NCBI GenBank assembly: GCA_902796865.1
Contig: CADBQZ010000042.1
Span: forward strand, 1-8,695
Source: an uncultured Ruminococcus sp.
Lineage (GTDB): Bacteria; Bacillota; Clostridia; Oscillospirales; Ruminococcaceae
Length of the DNA: 8,695 bases
Direction: 5' to 3'
Shown here: in pieces, positions 1-5,413 of the stretch
Layout: each line of letters starts with the position of its first letter
How positions within the stretch are numbered: the first letter of the stretch is position 1
The notes under the pieces: generated by a model
What the model was told of the DNA's origin: nothing
Databases searched by the model: none
The model's input: the letters and a program-made list of their open reading frames with translations, nothing else
Made by a program: the position numbers and the translations under genes

Positions 1-25
1 AAAAAATATTTTTAAGGAGAAAATC

Positions 26-502
26 ATGATGAAAAAGGTTTTTAGTTTAGCAGTTGCAGCCATAATGGCTATGTCCGTAATGCTTCTCACAGCCTGCGGA
101 GTTGACAAGGATAAGATGAAGGGCGATTGGATCATTGATACTATCGGCGGCAAGCCAGCAGCTGAATGGGCGGCAGAGCAGGGCATTGATGAAGGAGCTA
201 TCCAGACACAGTTCTCAGTAAGCGATGACAAGACATCAGTTACATTAGCAAGCGGCAGCAAGACTGATTATGACAACACATGGAGATCAAACGGCGTAGA
301 GCTTAAAGAAGGCGATACATTAAAGTATTCACTTCTTCTTGATGACAAGGATAAGGTTTCAACAAAGCTTGACTTCGGTACAGGCGGAGAAGATGTTGTT
401 CTCAAGAAGGGTACATTAGATGACGTTGCAGCAGGCGGAGACGTTGCTGAGGGCGAAGAAGTTGAAGGCGACGAAGCTGCAGAAGAAGAAGCAGCTGAAT
501 AA
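26..502 (+). CDS. Small secreted lipoprotein with lipocalin/META-like N-terminal motif and acidic tail
   Basis: A 158-residue predicted lipoprotein of unknown function. It starts with a short basic n-region (KK at 3-4), a hydrophobic stretch at about 5-20 and a lipobox L21-T-A-C24, so Cys24 should be lipidated and the protein held on the outer face of the cytoplasmic membrane. The mature part begins with a K-G-D-W motif (32-35) followed by a GGKPA turn and alternating beta-like segments up to about residue 128. This layout recalls lipocalin-like or META-type small beta-barrel lipoproteins, which is an inference from pattern only. The last 28 residues (131-158) hold 13 Asp/Glu and no basic residue. 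AGGAG at 15-19 lies 6 bases before ATG 26; a second in-frame ATG at 29 is equally usable. Lysine codons are 13 AAG of 15, unlike birA, which suggests strong expression. A terminator follows the gene, and a C11 peptidase lipoprotein gene comes next on the same strand. Its promoter lies outside the window. Confidence 0.85.
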   Translation: MMKKVFSLAVAAIMAMSVMLLTACGVDKDKMKGDWIIDTIGGKPAAEWAAEQGIDEGAIQTQFSVSDDKTSVTLASGSKTDYDNTWRSNGVELKEGDTLKYSLLLDDKDKVSTKLDFGTGGEDVVLKKGTLDDVAAGGDVAEGEEVEGDEAAEEEAAE

Positions 503-539
503 TCTTTAATATAAGCCTTAGAAATACTAACACACAATT

Positions 540-583
540 AAAGCCACACAAAGTATTCAAAAAAGCTTTGCGTGGCTTTTTTT
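540..583 (+). terminator. Intrinsic terminator after the small lipoprotein gene, abutting the peptidase gene's Shine-Dalgarno
   Basis: The left arm AAGCCACACAAAG (541-553) pairs with CTTTGCGTGGCTT (566-578), with one A-C mismatch in the middle and a 12-base loop, and runs into a T-tract at 577-583. This is a good rho-independent terminator for the lipoprotein gene. The T-tract ends only 3 bases before the AAAGGAG of the next gene, so it could also act as an attenuator for the peptidase gene. Confidence 0.85.
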
Positions 584-584
584 C

Positions 585-591
585 AAAGGAG
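585..591 (+). promoter_or_regulatory. Shine-Dalgarno that fixes the start of the C11 peptidase gene
   Basis: AAAGGAG lies 7 bases before ATG 599 but only 1 base before the in-frame ATG at 593. It is downstream of the in-frame GTG at 572, which falls inside the terminator arm. ATG 599 is therefore the best start. Confidence 0.8.
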
Positions 592-598
592 AATGATA

Positions 599-2626
599 AT
601 GAAAAAGAAGATACTTGCTCTTATCATAGCCGCACAGATGCTTGCAGGGCTTACAGCCTGCGGCGATGATACTGAAAGCACTGCACAGACAAACGCTTCC
701 GGCAGCGTTTCAGAAGAAGCCGATGATGATAACAACACTGAGTCCGGCGATGGTTCATGGAACATTTTTGTTTACTTATGCGGTTCTGATCTTGAATCAA
801 ATTATGGCATGGCTTCCGGAGATATACAGGAAATGATAGATTCTTCCTGCGGCGAAAATGTTAAATTCATAGTCGAAACAGGCGGCTCGTCCACATGGCA
901 GCAGGAAAGCGTTCCTACCGATAAGCTCGGAAGATTTGAGATCAGCGGCGGAGAAATAACGCCTGTTGAAAATGTTGAGCTTTCAAGCATGGGTGATTCT
1001 GATACACTTACAGATTTTCTTAATTGGGGTGCTGAAAATTACCCATCTGACAAAAAGGGTCTTATACTTTGGAACCACGGCGGCGGAAGCGGTGCCGGCG
1101 TATGCTTTGATGAACTTGTAACAGACGACAAGCTTACTGTATCGGAATTAGATGAATCTCTTTCCGCCGCTTCGGAAAATACCGGCGAATTTGAATTTAT
1201 CGGTTTCGATGCCTGCCTTATGGGAAGTCTTGAAGCTGCAAATATGCTCTCAAAATATTCAAATTATATGATAGGTTCTGAGGAAACTGAACCGGGCTAT
1301 GGCTGGAACTATCAGACGATGGGTGAATATCTTACCAATAATCCGGAATGCAGCGGCGCAGAGGTCGGTCAGACGATCTGCGACGGTTTCTATGATATGT
1401 GCAAAAGCATAGGAAAAGAAAACCAAGCTACCCTTGCTGTCGTTGACCTTTCCAAGGTAGGCGAGATCTCTGAAAAGTTCAACGAATATTTCAAGCAGGT
1501 TTATGAAAATGCACCTGACGTAAACAGCCTTGTCGAACTAGTCAGAGTCGCAGATTACGCTGACAATTTCGGTGGCAACAATAAAAACGAAGGATATACC
1601 AATATGGCTGACCTTGCAGGCATAATTGACTGTTCATCTGATCTTGCAAACGGCGGCGAAGAATTGAAACAGCTTATAGATTCCGCTGTTCCATATAAAA
1701 TATGCGGAAGCGATCACACTAACGCCTGCGGTATTTCAATTTATTTCCCTTATGCTTTCACAGGCAACGAAAATGTGAATGCATTCAATGATGTTTGCAC
1801 GATCCCATACTATATGGCATTTGTAAACAAAATGATCTACGCTACGGTAAATGCCGGTGACATAAGCGGATTCGATGACTCAGCGTTTCTTTCGGAGGCT
1901 GAAGAGCAGGAAGATATAGACTATTCAGATGACACATCGTCCGGCAGCAGCGACCTTATTAAGTTTGAAAAAAAGCCAGCACTTGACGAAAATGGTACAT
2001 ACAGCTGTAAGCTTACCGCAGATTCTCTTGAACTTACCGTTGATGCATTAGGTCTTCTTGCAATGATGTCAGAAGATAACAATAATGTCGTGATCCTCGG
2101 TTACTCGAATGACGCTGTAAAGTGTAATTGGGAAACAGGTGAATTCACCGACAACTTTGACGGAACGTGGTTCTCACTTCCGGACGGTCAGCTTCTCTCG
2201 GTTTATCCGGTAGAAAAAACAACCGATTACGCTATATATACCGCCCCGGTAAAACTTAATGGTGAGGAAACAAATCTCAGAATAAAATACAATCTGAGCG
2301 ATTCATCGGCTGAGATAATCGGTGTATGGGACGGCATCAGCGAAAACGGTGCATCTGCAAGAGATACAAAACAGCTCAAAAACGGCGACAAGATCACACC
2401 GGTATATTACTATATGGCAGTAGGCTCTGAAGACGAACTTACTATGGATGGTACTGAATGTGTTTACAGCGGTGATAATACAATTTATTACAGCATACTC
2501 CCGGATGGAAACTATCTTTACGGATTCAGTTTTGATGACTTCTGCGGCGATTCTCTTGTAACAGACATGACAGCTTATACAGTAAATGGTGATAATATAG
2601 GATTTATTGATATTTCAGACTCTTGA
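599..2626 (+). CDS. C11 (clostripain) family cysteine peptidase lipoprotein
   Basis: A 675-residue predicted cell-surface cysteine endopeptidase of family C11. From ATG 599 the protein has KKK at 2-4, a hydrophobic core and a lipobox L18-T-A-C21. A Ser/Thr/Asp/Glu-rich spacer (about 23-52) leads into the peptidase domain (about 54-417), which opens with WNIFVYLCGSDLES. The catalytic His160 lies in WNHGGG and the nucleophile Cys206 in FDACLMG. Their 46-residue spacing equals that of the C11 peptidase PmC11 (His133, Cys179) as I recall it. Asp204, two residues before the Cys, matches the S1-pocket Asp linked to cleavage after Arg or Lys in this family. After an acidic linker (about 432-447), residues about 453-675 form a second, beta-rich region that I cannot assign; clostripains do not require it. 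The gene follows the small lipoprotein gene and its terminator with no clear promoter of its own, and a hairpin follows it. The family is secure; the substrate is unknown. Confidence 0.92.
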   Translation: MKKKILALIIAAQMLAGLTACGDDTESTAQTNASGSVSEEADDDNNTESGDGSWNIFVYLCGSDLESNYGMASGDIQEMIDSSCGENVKFIVETGGSSTWQQESVPTDKLGRFEISGGEITPVENVELSSMGDSDTLTDFLNWGAENYPSDKKGLILWNHGGGSGAGVCFDELVTDDKLTVSELDESLSAASENTGEFEFIGFDACLMGSLEAANMLSKYSNYMIGSEETEPGYGWNYQTMGEYLTNNPECSGAEVGQTICDGFYDMCKSIGKENQATLAVVDLSKVGEISEKFNEYFKQVYENAPDVNSLVELVRVADYADNFGGNNKNEGYTNMADLAGIIDCSSDLANGGEELKQLIDSAVPYKICGSDHTNACGISIYFPYAFTGNENVNAFNDVCTIPYYMAFVNKMIYATVNAGDISGFDDSAFLSEAEEQEDIDYSDDTSSGSSDLIKFEKKPALDENGTYSCKLTADSLELTVDALGLLAMMSEDNNNVVILGYSNDAVKCNWETGEFTDNFDGTWFSLPDGQLLSVYPVEKTTDYAIYTAPVKLNGEETNLRIKYNLSDSSAEIIGVWDGISENGASARDTKQLKNGDKITPVYYYMAVGSEDELTMDGTECVYSGDNTIYYSILPDGNYLYGFSFDDFCGDSLVTDMTAYTVNGDNIGFIDISDS

Positions 2627-2635
2627 TACAAATAC

Positions 2636-2670
2636 AAGGACGGAAAGAAACTCTCTTTCCGTCCTTATTA
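2636..2670. terminator. Bidirectional terminator between the peptidase gene and ytaF
   Basis: A perfect 12-bp stem, AAGGACGGAAAG (2636-2647) with CTTTCCGTCCTT (2655-2666), has a 7-base loop. It lies 9 bases past the peptidase stop codon and 14 bases past the stop of the convergent minus-strand gene. The T-run on the plus side is short and broken (TTATTATT), so termination may be partial. Confidence 0.75.
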
Positions 2671-2680
2671 TTCACTAAAG

Positions 2681-3298
2681 TTACCATATTTTTAAAACAG
2701 CAAGAATTATCAGCATTGCTCCTGACACCCACGAAAGCCCTGCTTTTTTGCCGCAAAGCTTCTTTCCCATAACGCCGCCTAAAAACAAGGCAGCAAGTCC
2801 CAAGATAAAGCTCAACAGAAACACTCTGAGCGGTTCAGCGCCCGAAAAGCCTGCTCCTATGCCTCCTGAAAGAGAATCTACCGACAGTGCTGCTGCAAGT
2901 GCGAACGACTCTTTTACAGACAAAAACTTAGACTTATCAGTATCAGCTTTTGTCTCGTCGATATAAACGCTTATCACAAGCCCTATGCCAAACACCTTCA
3001 GAGACAGTTTGCCGCTTCCGCTGTGTCGTCTTAACAATGCTCTTAAACCGTTTCTGAAAAGCTGTACAGTCCCTATCAGGCAAAGCATTATGCAGCCGAT
3101 AATACGGCAGACTGCCCCTGGAATAAATTCGCTTATTGTTCCCGATGCCATTATAGATAACGTGAGCAGCGCTGAACTTATGCCGCTTATTATCACCGCA
3201 GAGACCGGTGGTATCCTTATCCTACTCTCACTGTATGAAAGTGCCGCTGTAAAGGTGTCTATAACTGTAGCAAGCACTAGTAAAAGATCACCTGTCAA
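2681..3298 (-). CDS. ytaF: YtaF/MntP-family integral membrane protein
   Basis: A 205-residue polytopic membrane protein of the MntP/YtaF family (probable cation transport fold; YtaF is named as a sporulation membrane protein, role unclear). Hydrophobic segments lie at about 4-22, 33-52, 61-80, 100-114, 130-152 and 158-176, with a last one at about 187-203. Repeat-type signatures appear as VIDTFTAALS (12-21) and ALSVDSLSGGIGAGF (137-151), each with a membrane-embedded Asp (14 and 141), as in this family. Between them, residues 119-130 form a hydrophilic loop with acidic spacing like an EF-hand, a position where YtaF proteins usually carry a D-x-D-x-S-G-type sequence. The start is TTG at 3298. 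AAAGGA (3309-3314) lies 10 bases upstream, slightly long, and no better in-frame start exists nearby. The gene is divergent from birA, about 110 bases apart, and convergent with the peptidase gene. No clear promoter of its own was found. Calling it YtaF rather than MntP rests on the loop and is moderately sure. Confidence 0.82.
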   Translation of the reverse strand: MTGDLLLVLATVIDTFTAALSYSESRIRIPPVSAVIISGISSALLTLSIMASGTISEFIPGAVCRIIGCIMLCLIGTVQLFRNGLRALLRRHSGSGKLSLKVFGIGLVISVYIDETKADTDKSKFLSVKESFALAAALSVDSLSGGIGAGFSGAEPLRVFLLSFILGLAALFLGGVMGKKLCGKKAGLSWVSGAMLIILAVLKIW

Positions 3299-3341
3299 GA
3301 AATATCAATCCTTTAATATTTGATTTTGATCTCAATTTATC

Positions 3342-3360
3342 GTATAGCTGTTGCCTATAC
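3342..3360. promoter_or_regulatory. Candidate operator: inverted repeat over the birA -35 region
   Basis: GTATAG (3342-3347) and CTATAC (3355-3360) form a perfect 6-bp inverted repeat with a 7-base spacer. The right half overlaps the -35 hexamer of the birA promoter, and the site lies between the divergent ytaF and birA genes. It does not resemble the BirA operator half-sites (TTAAC/GTTAA type). A regulatory role is an inference from position alone. Confidence 0.3.
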
Positions 3361-3379
3361 ATTCAGAATATGTTATAAT
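3351..3379 (+). promoter_or_regulatory. Sigma-A type promoter of birA
   Basis: TTGCCT (-35, 3351-3356) is followed by a 17-base spacer and a consensus TATAAT (-10, 3374-3379), with TG one base upstream of the -10 as in an extended -10. The expected transcript starts at about 3386, giving a leader of about 24 bases before the GTG start. This also rules out an upstream start at 3320 for the gene. Confidence 0.75.
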
Positions 3380-3397
3380 ATATGCAGACTTCAAACC

Positions 3398-3402
3398 GGA
3401 GG
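3398..3402 (+). promoter_or_regulatory. Shine-Dalgarno fixing the GTG start of birA
   Basis: GGAGG lies 7 bases before GTG 3410 and only 5 bases before an overlapping, out-of-frame ATG at 3408. That ATG opens a four-codon frame ending in TAA at 3420-3422. Confidence 0.75.
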
Positions 3403-3409
3403 TGAAAAT

Positions 3410-4195
3410 GTGGAGGATATAAAAAAATATCTTGAGAATGCCGACAGAGAAATATTTACATTTGATGTGATAGACTCTACAAACAGCTATGCAAAAAATA
3501 TAGCTTTAAACGGAGCTGCTCACGGTACGATAGTTACAGCAGACTCTCAGACAAGCGGACGCGGAAGGCTCGGGCGCAATTTCTTTTCGCCGCACGGCAC
3601 AAGCATATATATGACAGTGATACTTCGCATGAACATGACACTCGAAAAAGCTGGAATGATAACTCCGCTTGCAGCAGTTGCAGCATCAAGAGCTGTCGAT
3701 AAACTAAGCGGTACAGATACTCGTATAAAATGGGTAAACGACCTGTATCTTAACAAAAAAAAATTCTGCGGGATACTTGCCGAAAGTATCATTGCAGAAA
3801 ATGGAATGCCGAAATTTTCAGTTTTAGGGATAGGTCTTAATGTCCGTTCCGTAAAAAACATTTTTCCAAAAGAGCTTCTTGAAACAGCAACTTCTATAGA
3901 GGACGAAACAGGAAAAATAATTTCAAGAGAAAAACTCACAGCAGAAATAATAAACGAACTTGACAGGCTTCTGCCGGAGCTGGAAAACTGTTCATTCATG
4001 GAGGAATATAGAAAACGCTCATGTGTTATCGGCTGTTATGCACAGATAACAAAGCACGGCGGAAAAATGGCAAAAATATGCGGTATAAGCGACAGCGGCG
4101 CACTCATAGTCGAATACGATGATAAGACTACTGAAAAAATAGATACCGGTGAAGCAGTTATAAGCAAAGAAAGCCTTAGAGCCGCATGGAAATAA
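3410..4195 (+). CDS. birA: Biotin--[acetyl-CoA-carboxylase] ligase, monofunctional (no HTH)
   Basis: A 261-residue biotin protein ligase. It forms biotinyl-5'-AMP and attaches biotin to a lysine of carrier proteins such as the biotin carboxyl carrier subunit of acetyl-CoA carboxylase, in the cytoplasm. Visible motifs in order: DSTNSYAKN (22-30), the nucleotide/biotin loop SGRGRLGR (49-56), KWVND (107-111, a variant of the usual KWPND, with Lys107 matching the biotin-binding lysine of E. coli BirA), FCGILAES (119-126), LGIGLNV (139-145) and a C-terminal SH3-like BPL_C domain from about 204 to 252. The N-terminal winged-helix repressor domain of E. coli BirA is absent, so this should be a ligase only and not the biotin repressor. 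The GTG at 3410 is chosen because a GGAGG lies 7 bases upstream and the promoter ends at 3379. The gene stands alone between a divergent and a convergent neighbour. Its lysine codons are 20 AAA of 22, in contrast to the lipoprotein gene at the left end. Confidence 0.93.
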   Translation: MEDIKKYLENADREIFTFDVIDSTNSYAKNIALNGAAHGTIVTADSQTSGRGRLGRNFFSPHGTSIYMTVILRMNMTLEKAGMITPLAAVAASRAVDKLSGTDTRIKWVNDLYLNKKKFCGILAESIIAENGMPKFSVLGIGLNVRSVKNIFPKELLETATSIEDETGKIISREKLTAEIINELDRLLPELENCSFMEEYRKRSCVIGCYAQITKHGGKMAKICGISDSGALIVEYDDKTTEKIDTGEAVISKESLRAAWK

Positions 4196-4223
4196 GCTTT
4201 AAGGCACATTCTATATAAAAGAA

Positions 4224-4256
4224 AAACAGCCTCTGCACCAAATACAGAAACTGTTT
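4224..4256. terminator. Bidirectional terminator between birA and the ferredoxin gene
   Basis: AAACAG (4224-4229) pairs with CTGTTT (4251-4256) and, inside a 2x2 internal bulge, TCTG (4232-4235) pairs with CAGA (4245-4248) around a 9-base loop. Read on the minus strand, the hairpin runs into CTGTTTTTCTTTT, a good T-tract for ending the ferredoxin transcript. On the plus strand it is followed by a TTTTTATTATT run 6 bases later, so it fits birA less well. Confidence 0.6.
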
Positions 4257-4268
4257 CATATGTTTTTA

Positions 4269-4439
4269 TTATTCAGCTGCTGGAGCTGATACTGGACAGG
4301 CATCTGCACAAGCGCCGCAGTCGATGCACTTATCAGCGTCGATAACGTACTTGCCGTCGCCTTCTGAGATAGCCTCTACAGGACATCCTGCTGCACAAGC
4401 GCCACAGCTTATGCAATCATCAGAAATTTTATATGCCAT
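4269..4439 (-). CDS. Clostridial-type 2[4Fe-4S] ferredoxin
   Basis: A 56-residue bacterial ferredoxin, a low-potential cytoplasmic electron carrier for partners such as pyruvate:ferredoxin oxidoreductase and hydrogenase. Two cluster motifs are intact: C9-x2-C12-x2-C15-x3-C19-P and C38-x2-C41-x2-C44-x3-C48-P. Length, the N-terminal AYKI and the C-terminal CPVSAPAAE agree closely with clostridial ferredoxins of the C. pasteurianum type. ATG at 4439 is chosen because it gives the canonical N-terminus and has a GGAGG (4451-4455) 11 bases upstream. A longer reading from further upstream would place the Shine-Dalgarno inside the coding region and add residues not seen in this family. The gene is monocistronic, with its own promoter at 4497-4524 and a terminator at 4224-4256. 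Two of its three lysine codons are AAG. Confidence 0.96.
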   Translation of the reverse strand: MAYKISDDCISCGACAAGCPVEAISEGDGKYVIDADKCIDCGACADACPVSAPAAE

Positions 4440-4496
4440 ATTGTAACACACCTCCATATAAATAATTTTTATAACCAGCAATAACTGCTTACTTCT

Positions 4497-4524
4497 ATTT
4501 TATCACATTATTTTAAAAATGCAA
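4497..4524 (-). promoter_or_regulatory. Promoter of the ferredoxin gene
   Basis: On the minus strand TTGCAT (-35, plus positions 4519-4524) is followed by a 16-base spacer and TAAAAT (-10, 4497-4502), with TG one base upstream of the -10. The transcript would start near 4490, leaving a leader of about 50 bases before ATG 4439. Confidence 0.6.
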
Positions 4525-4568
4525 GGGCTTTTGGTGTATTTTTTTATTTTTTCATCATTTACACAATT

Positions 4569-4578
4569 AGCCTAGGCT
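4569..4578. promoter_or_regulatory. Palindrome upstream of the amidohydrolase gene, possible operator
   Basis: AGCCTAGGCT is a perfect 10-bp palindrome 11 bases before the AGGAG of the amidohydrolase gene. It lies in an otherwise AT-rich gap shared with the divergent ferredoxin gene. No promoter hexamers that I trust were found for the plus direction. The operator role is inferred only from symmetry and position. Confidence 0.25.
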
Positions 4579-4600
4579 TACCAATAAAAAGGAGATCACA

Positions 4601-5398
4601 ATGATTATAGACTTTCATACACACGCATTTTCGGAAATAATAGTCAAGAAAGCTATGGGAATTCTTGCAGAAACTTCCGGTCTTGAACCTTTTACCGACG
4701 GTACCGTAAAAGGTCTTTGCGAGCGCATGGATAAAAGCGGGGTCGATATATCCTTAGTGCTTCCGATAGCGACCAAACCGGCTCAGCACAAGATAATAAA
4801 CGACTGGGCAGCATCTATACACTCCGAAAGAATATACCCCTTCGGAACTGTTCATCCATACGGCGATGATGCTCTGAATACTGTTGAAAGGATAAAGTCT
4901 CTCGGTCTTTATGGCGTAAAACTTCACCCGGATTATCAGGGATTTTTTGCAAACGATAAAAAAGCATATCCCGTATATGATCTTTGCAGCCAGCTTGATA
5001 TACCGATAACATTTCATGCAGGCTTTGATCCTCTATGCCCTGATATGATACATGGTTCTCCGGAAATGTTTGAACAGATACACAAAGACTTTCCGAAGCT
5101 TACTATGATACTCGCACATATGGGAGGTATGTACCGCTGGGATATGGTCGAAAAGCATATAGCCGGAATTGATGGTAATGTCTATCTTGATACAGCAGTT
5201 GTAGCAAATGAGATAGGGATAAATCCGCTTAACAGAATAATAAATAAACATGGTGCTGACAGGATATTAATGGCAAGCGACTGTCCGTGGGACGACCCTT
5301 TAAACGAAATACACATGATAGAAAGCCTTGACATACCCGAAAATGATAAGGAAAAGATATTATATAAAAACGCCTGCCGCCTTCTGAATATCCGATAA
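4601..5398 (+). CDS. Amidohydrolase-2 family metal-dependent hydrolase
   Basis: A 265-residue TIM-barrel hydrolase or decarboxylase of the amidohydrolase superfamily (Amidohydro_2 type), presumably cytoplasmic since no signal peptide is seen. Metal-site motifs appear in the usual order: DFHTH with His6 and His8 at the end of strand 1, GVKLHP (105-110), TFHAG with His139, LAHMGG with His173, and ASDCPW with Asp227. Lys107 is in the usual place of the strand-4 lysine, although in this branch it may not be carboxylated. The substrate cannot be told from the sequence. AGGAG (4590-4594) lies 6 bases before ATG 4601. The next gene, a tRNA-dihydrouridine synthase, starts 15 bases after the stop with its Shine-Dalgarno overlapping this stop codon, so the two are very likely one transcript and may be translationally coupled. 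That pairing does not itself suggest a substrate. Confidence 0.88.
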   Translation: MIIDFHTHAFSEIIVKKAMGILAETSGLEPFTDGTVKGLCERMDKSGVDISLVLPIATKPAQHKIINDWAASIHSERIYPFGTVHPYGDDALNTVERIKSLGLYGVKLHPDYQGFFANDKKAYPVYDLCSQLDIPITFHAGFDPLCPDMIHGSPEMFEQIHKDFPKLTMILAHMGGMYRWDMVEKHIAGIDGNVYLDTAVVANEIGINPLNRIINKHGADRILMASDCPWDDPLNEIHMIESLDIPENDKEKILYKNACRLLNIR

Positions 5399-5404
5399 AA
5401 GGAG
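5398..5404 (+). promoter_or_regulatory. Shine-Dalgarno of dusB overlapping the upstream stop codon
   Basis: AAAGGAG shares its first base with the TAA stop (5396-5398) of the amidohydrolase gene and lies 9 bases before TTG 5414. It supports the rare TTG start and coupling of the two genes. Confidence 0.7.
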
Positions 5405-5413
5405 TATAAAAAA

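Noticed and set aside
510..515. TATAAG as a -10 element for a peptidase promoter
   Set aside because: No -35 element at suitable spacing, and a transcript starting here would still have to pass the terminator.
268..537. Minus-strand frame rich in Ser, Pro and Thr opposite the small lipoprotein
   Set aside because: The Ser/Pro-rich composition comes from reading the Asp/Glu/Gly-rich tail in reverse, and it has no start signals.
572..598. Longer N-terminus for the C11 peptidase from GTG 572 (or ATG 593)
   Set aside because: GTG 572 lies inside the terminator arm with no Shine-Dalgarno, and ATG 593 is 1 base from the AAAGGAG. ATG 599 has proper spacing and gives a normal lipoprotein signal peptide.
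2985..3323. Open frame of 112 codons on the plus strand opposite ytaF
   Set aside because: It has no domain and lies antisense to a membrane protein with clear family motifs, so it is a shadow frame.
3320..3409. Longer N-terminus for BirA from 3320
   Set aside because: The promoter (3351-3379) and the GGAGG (3398-3402) lie inside this stretch, and the added residues do not fit the family.
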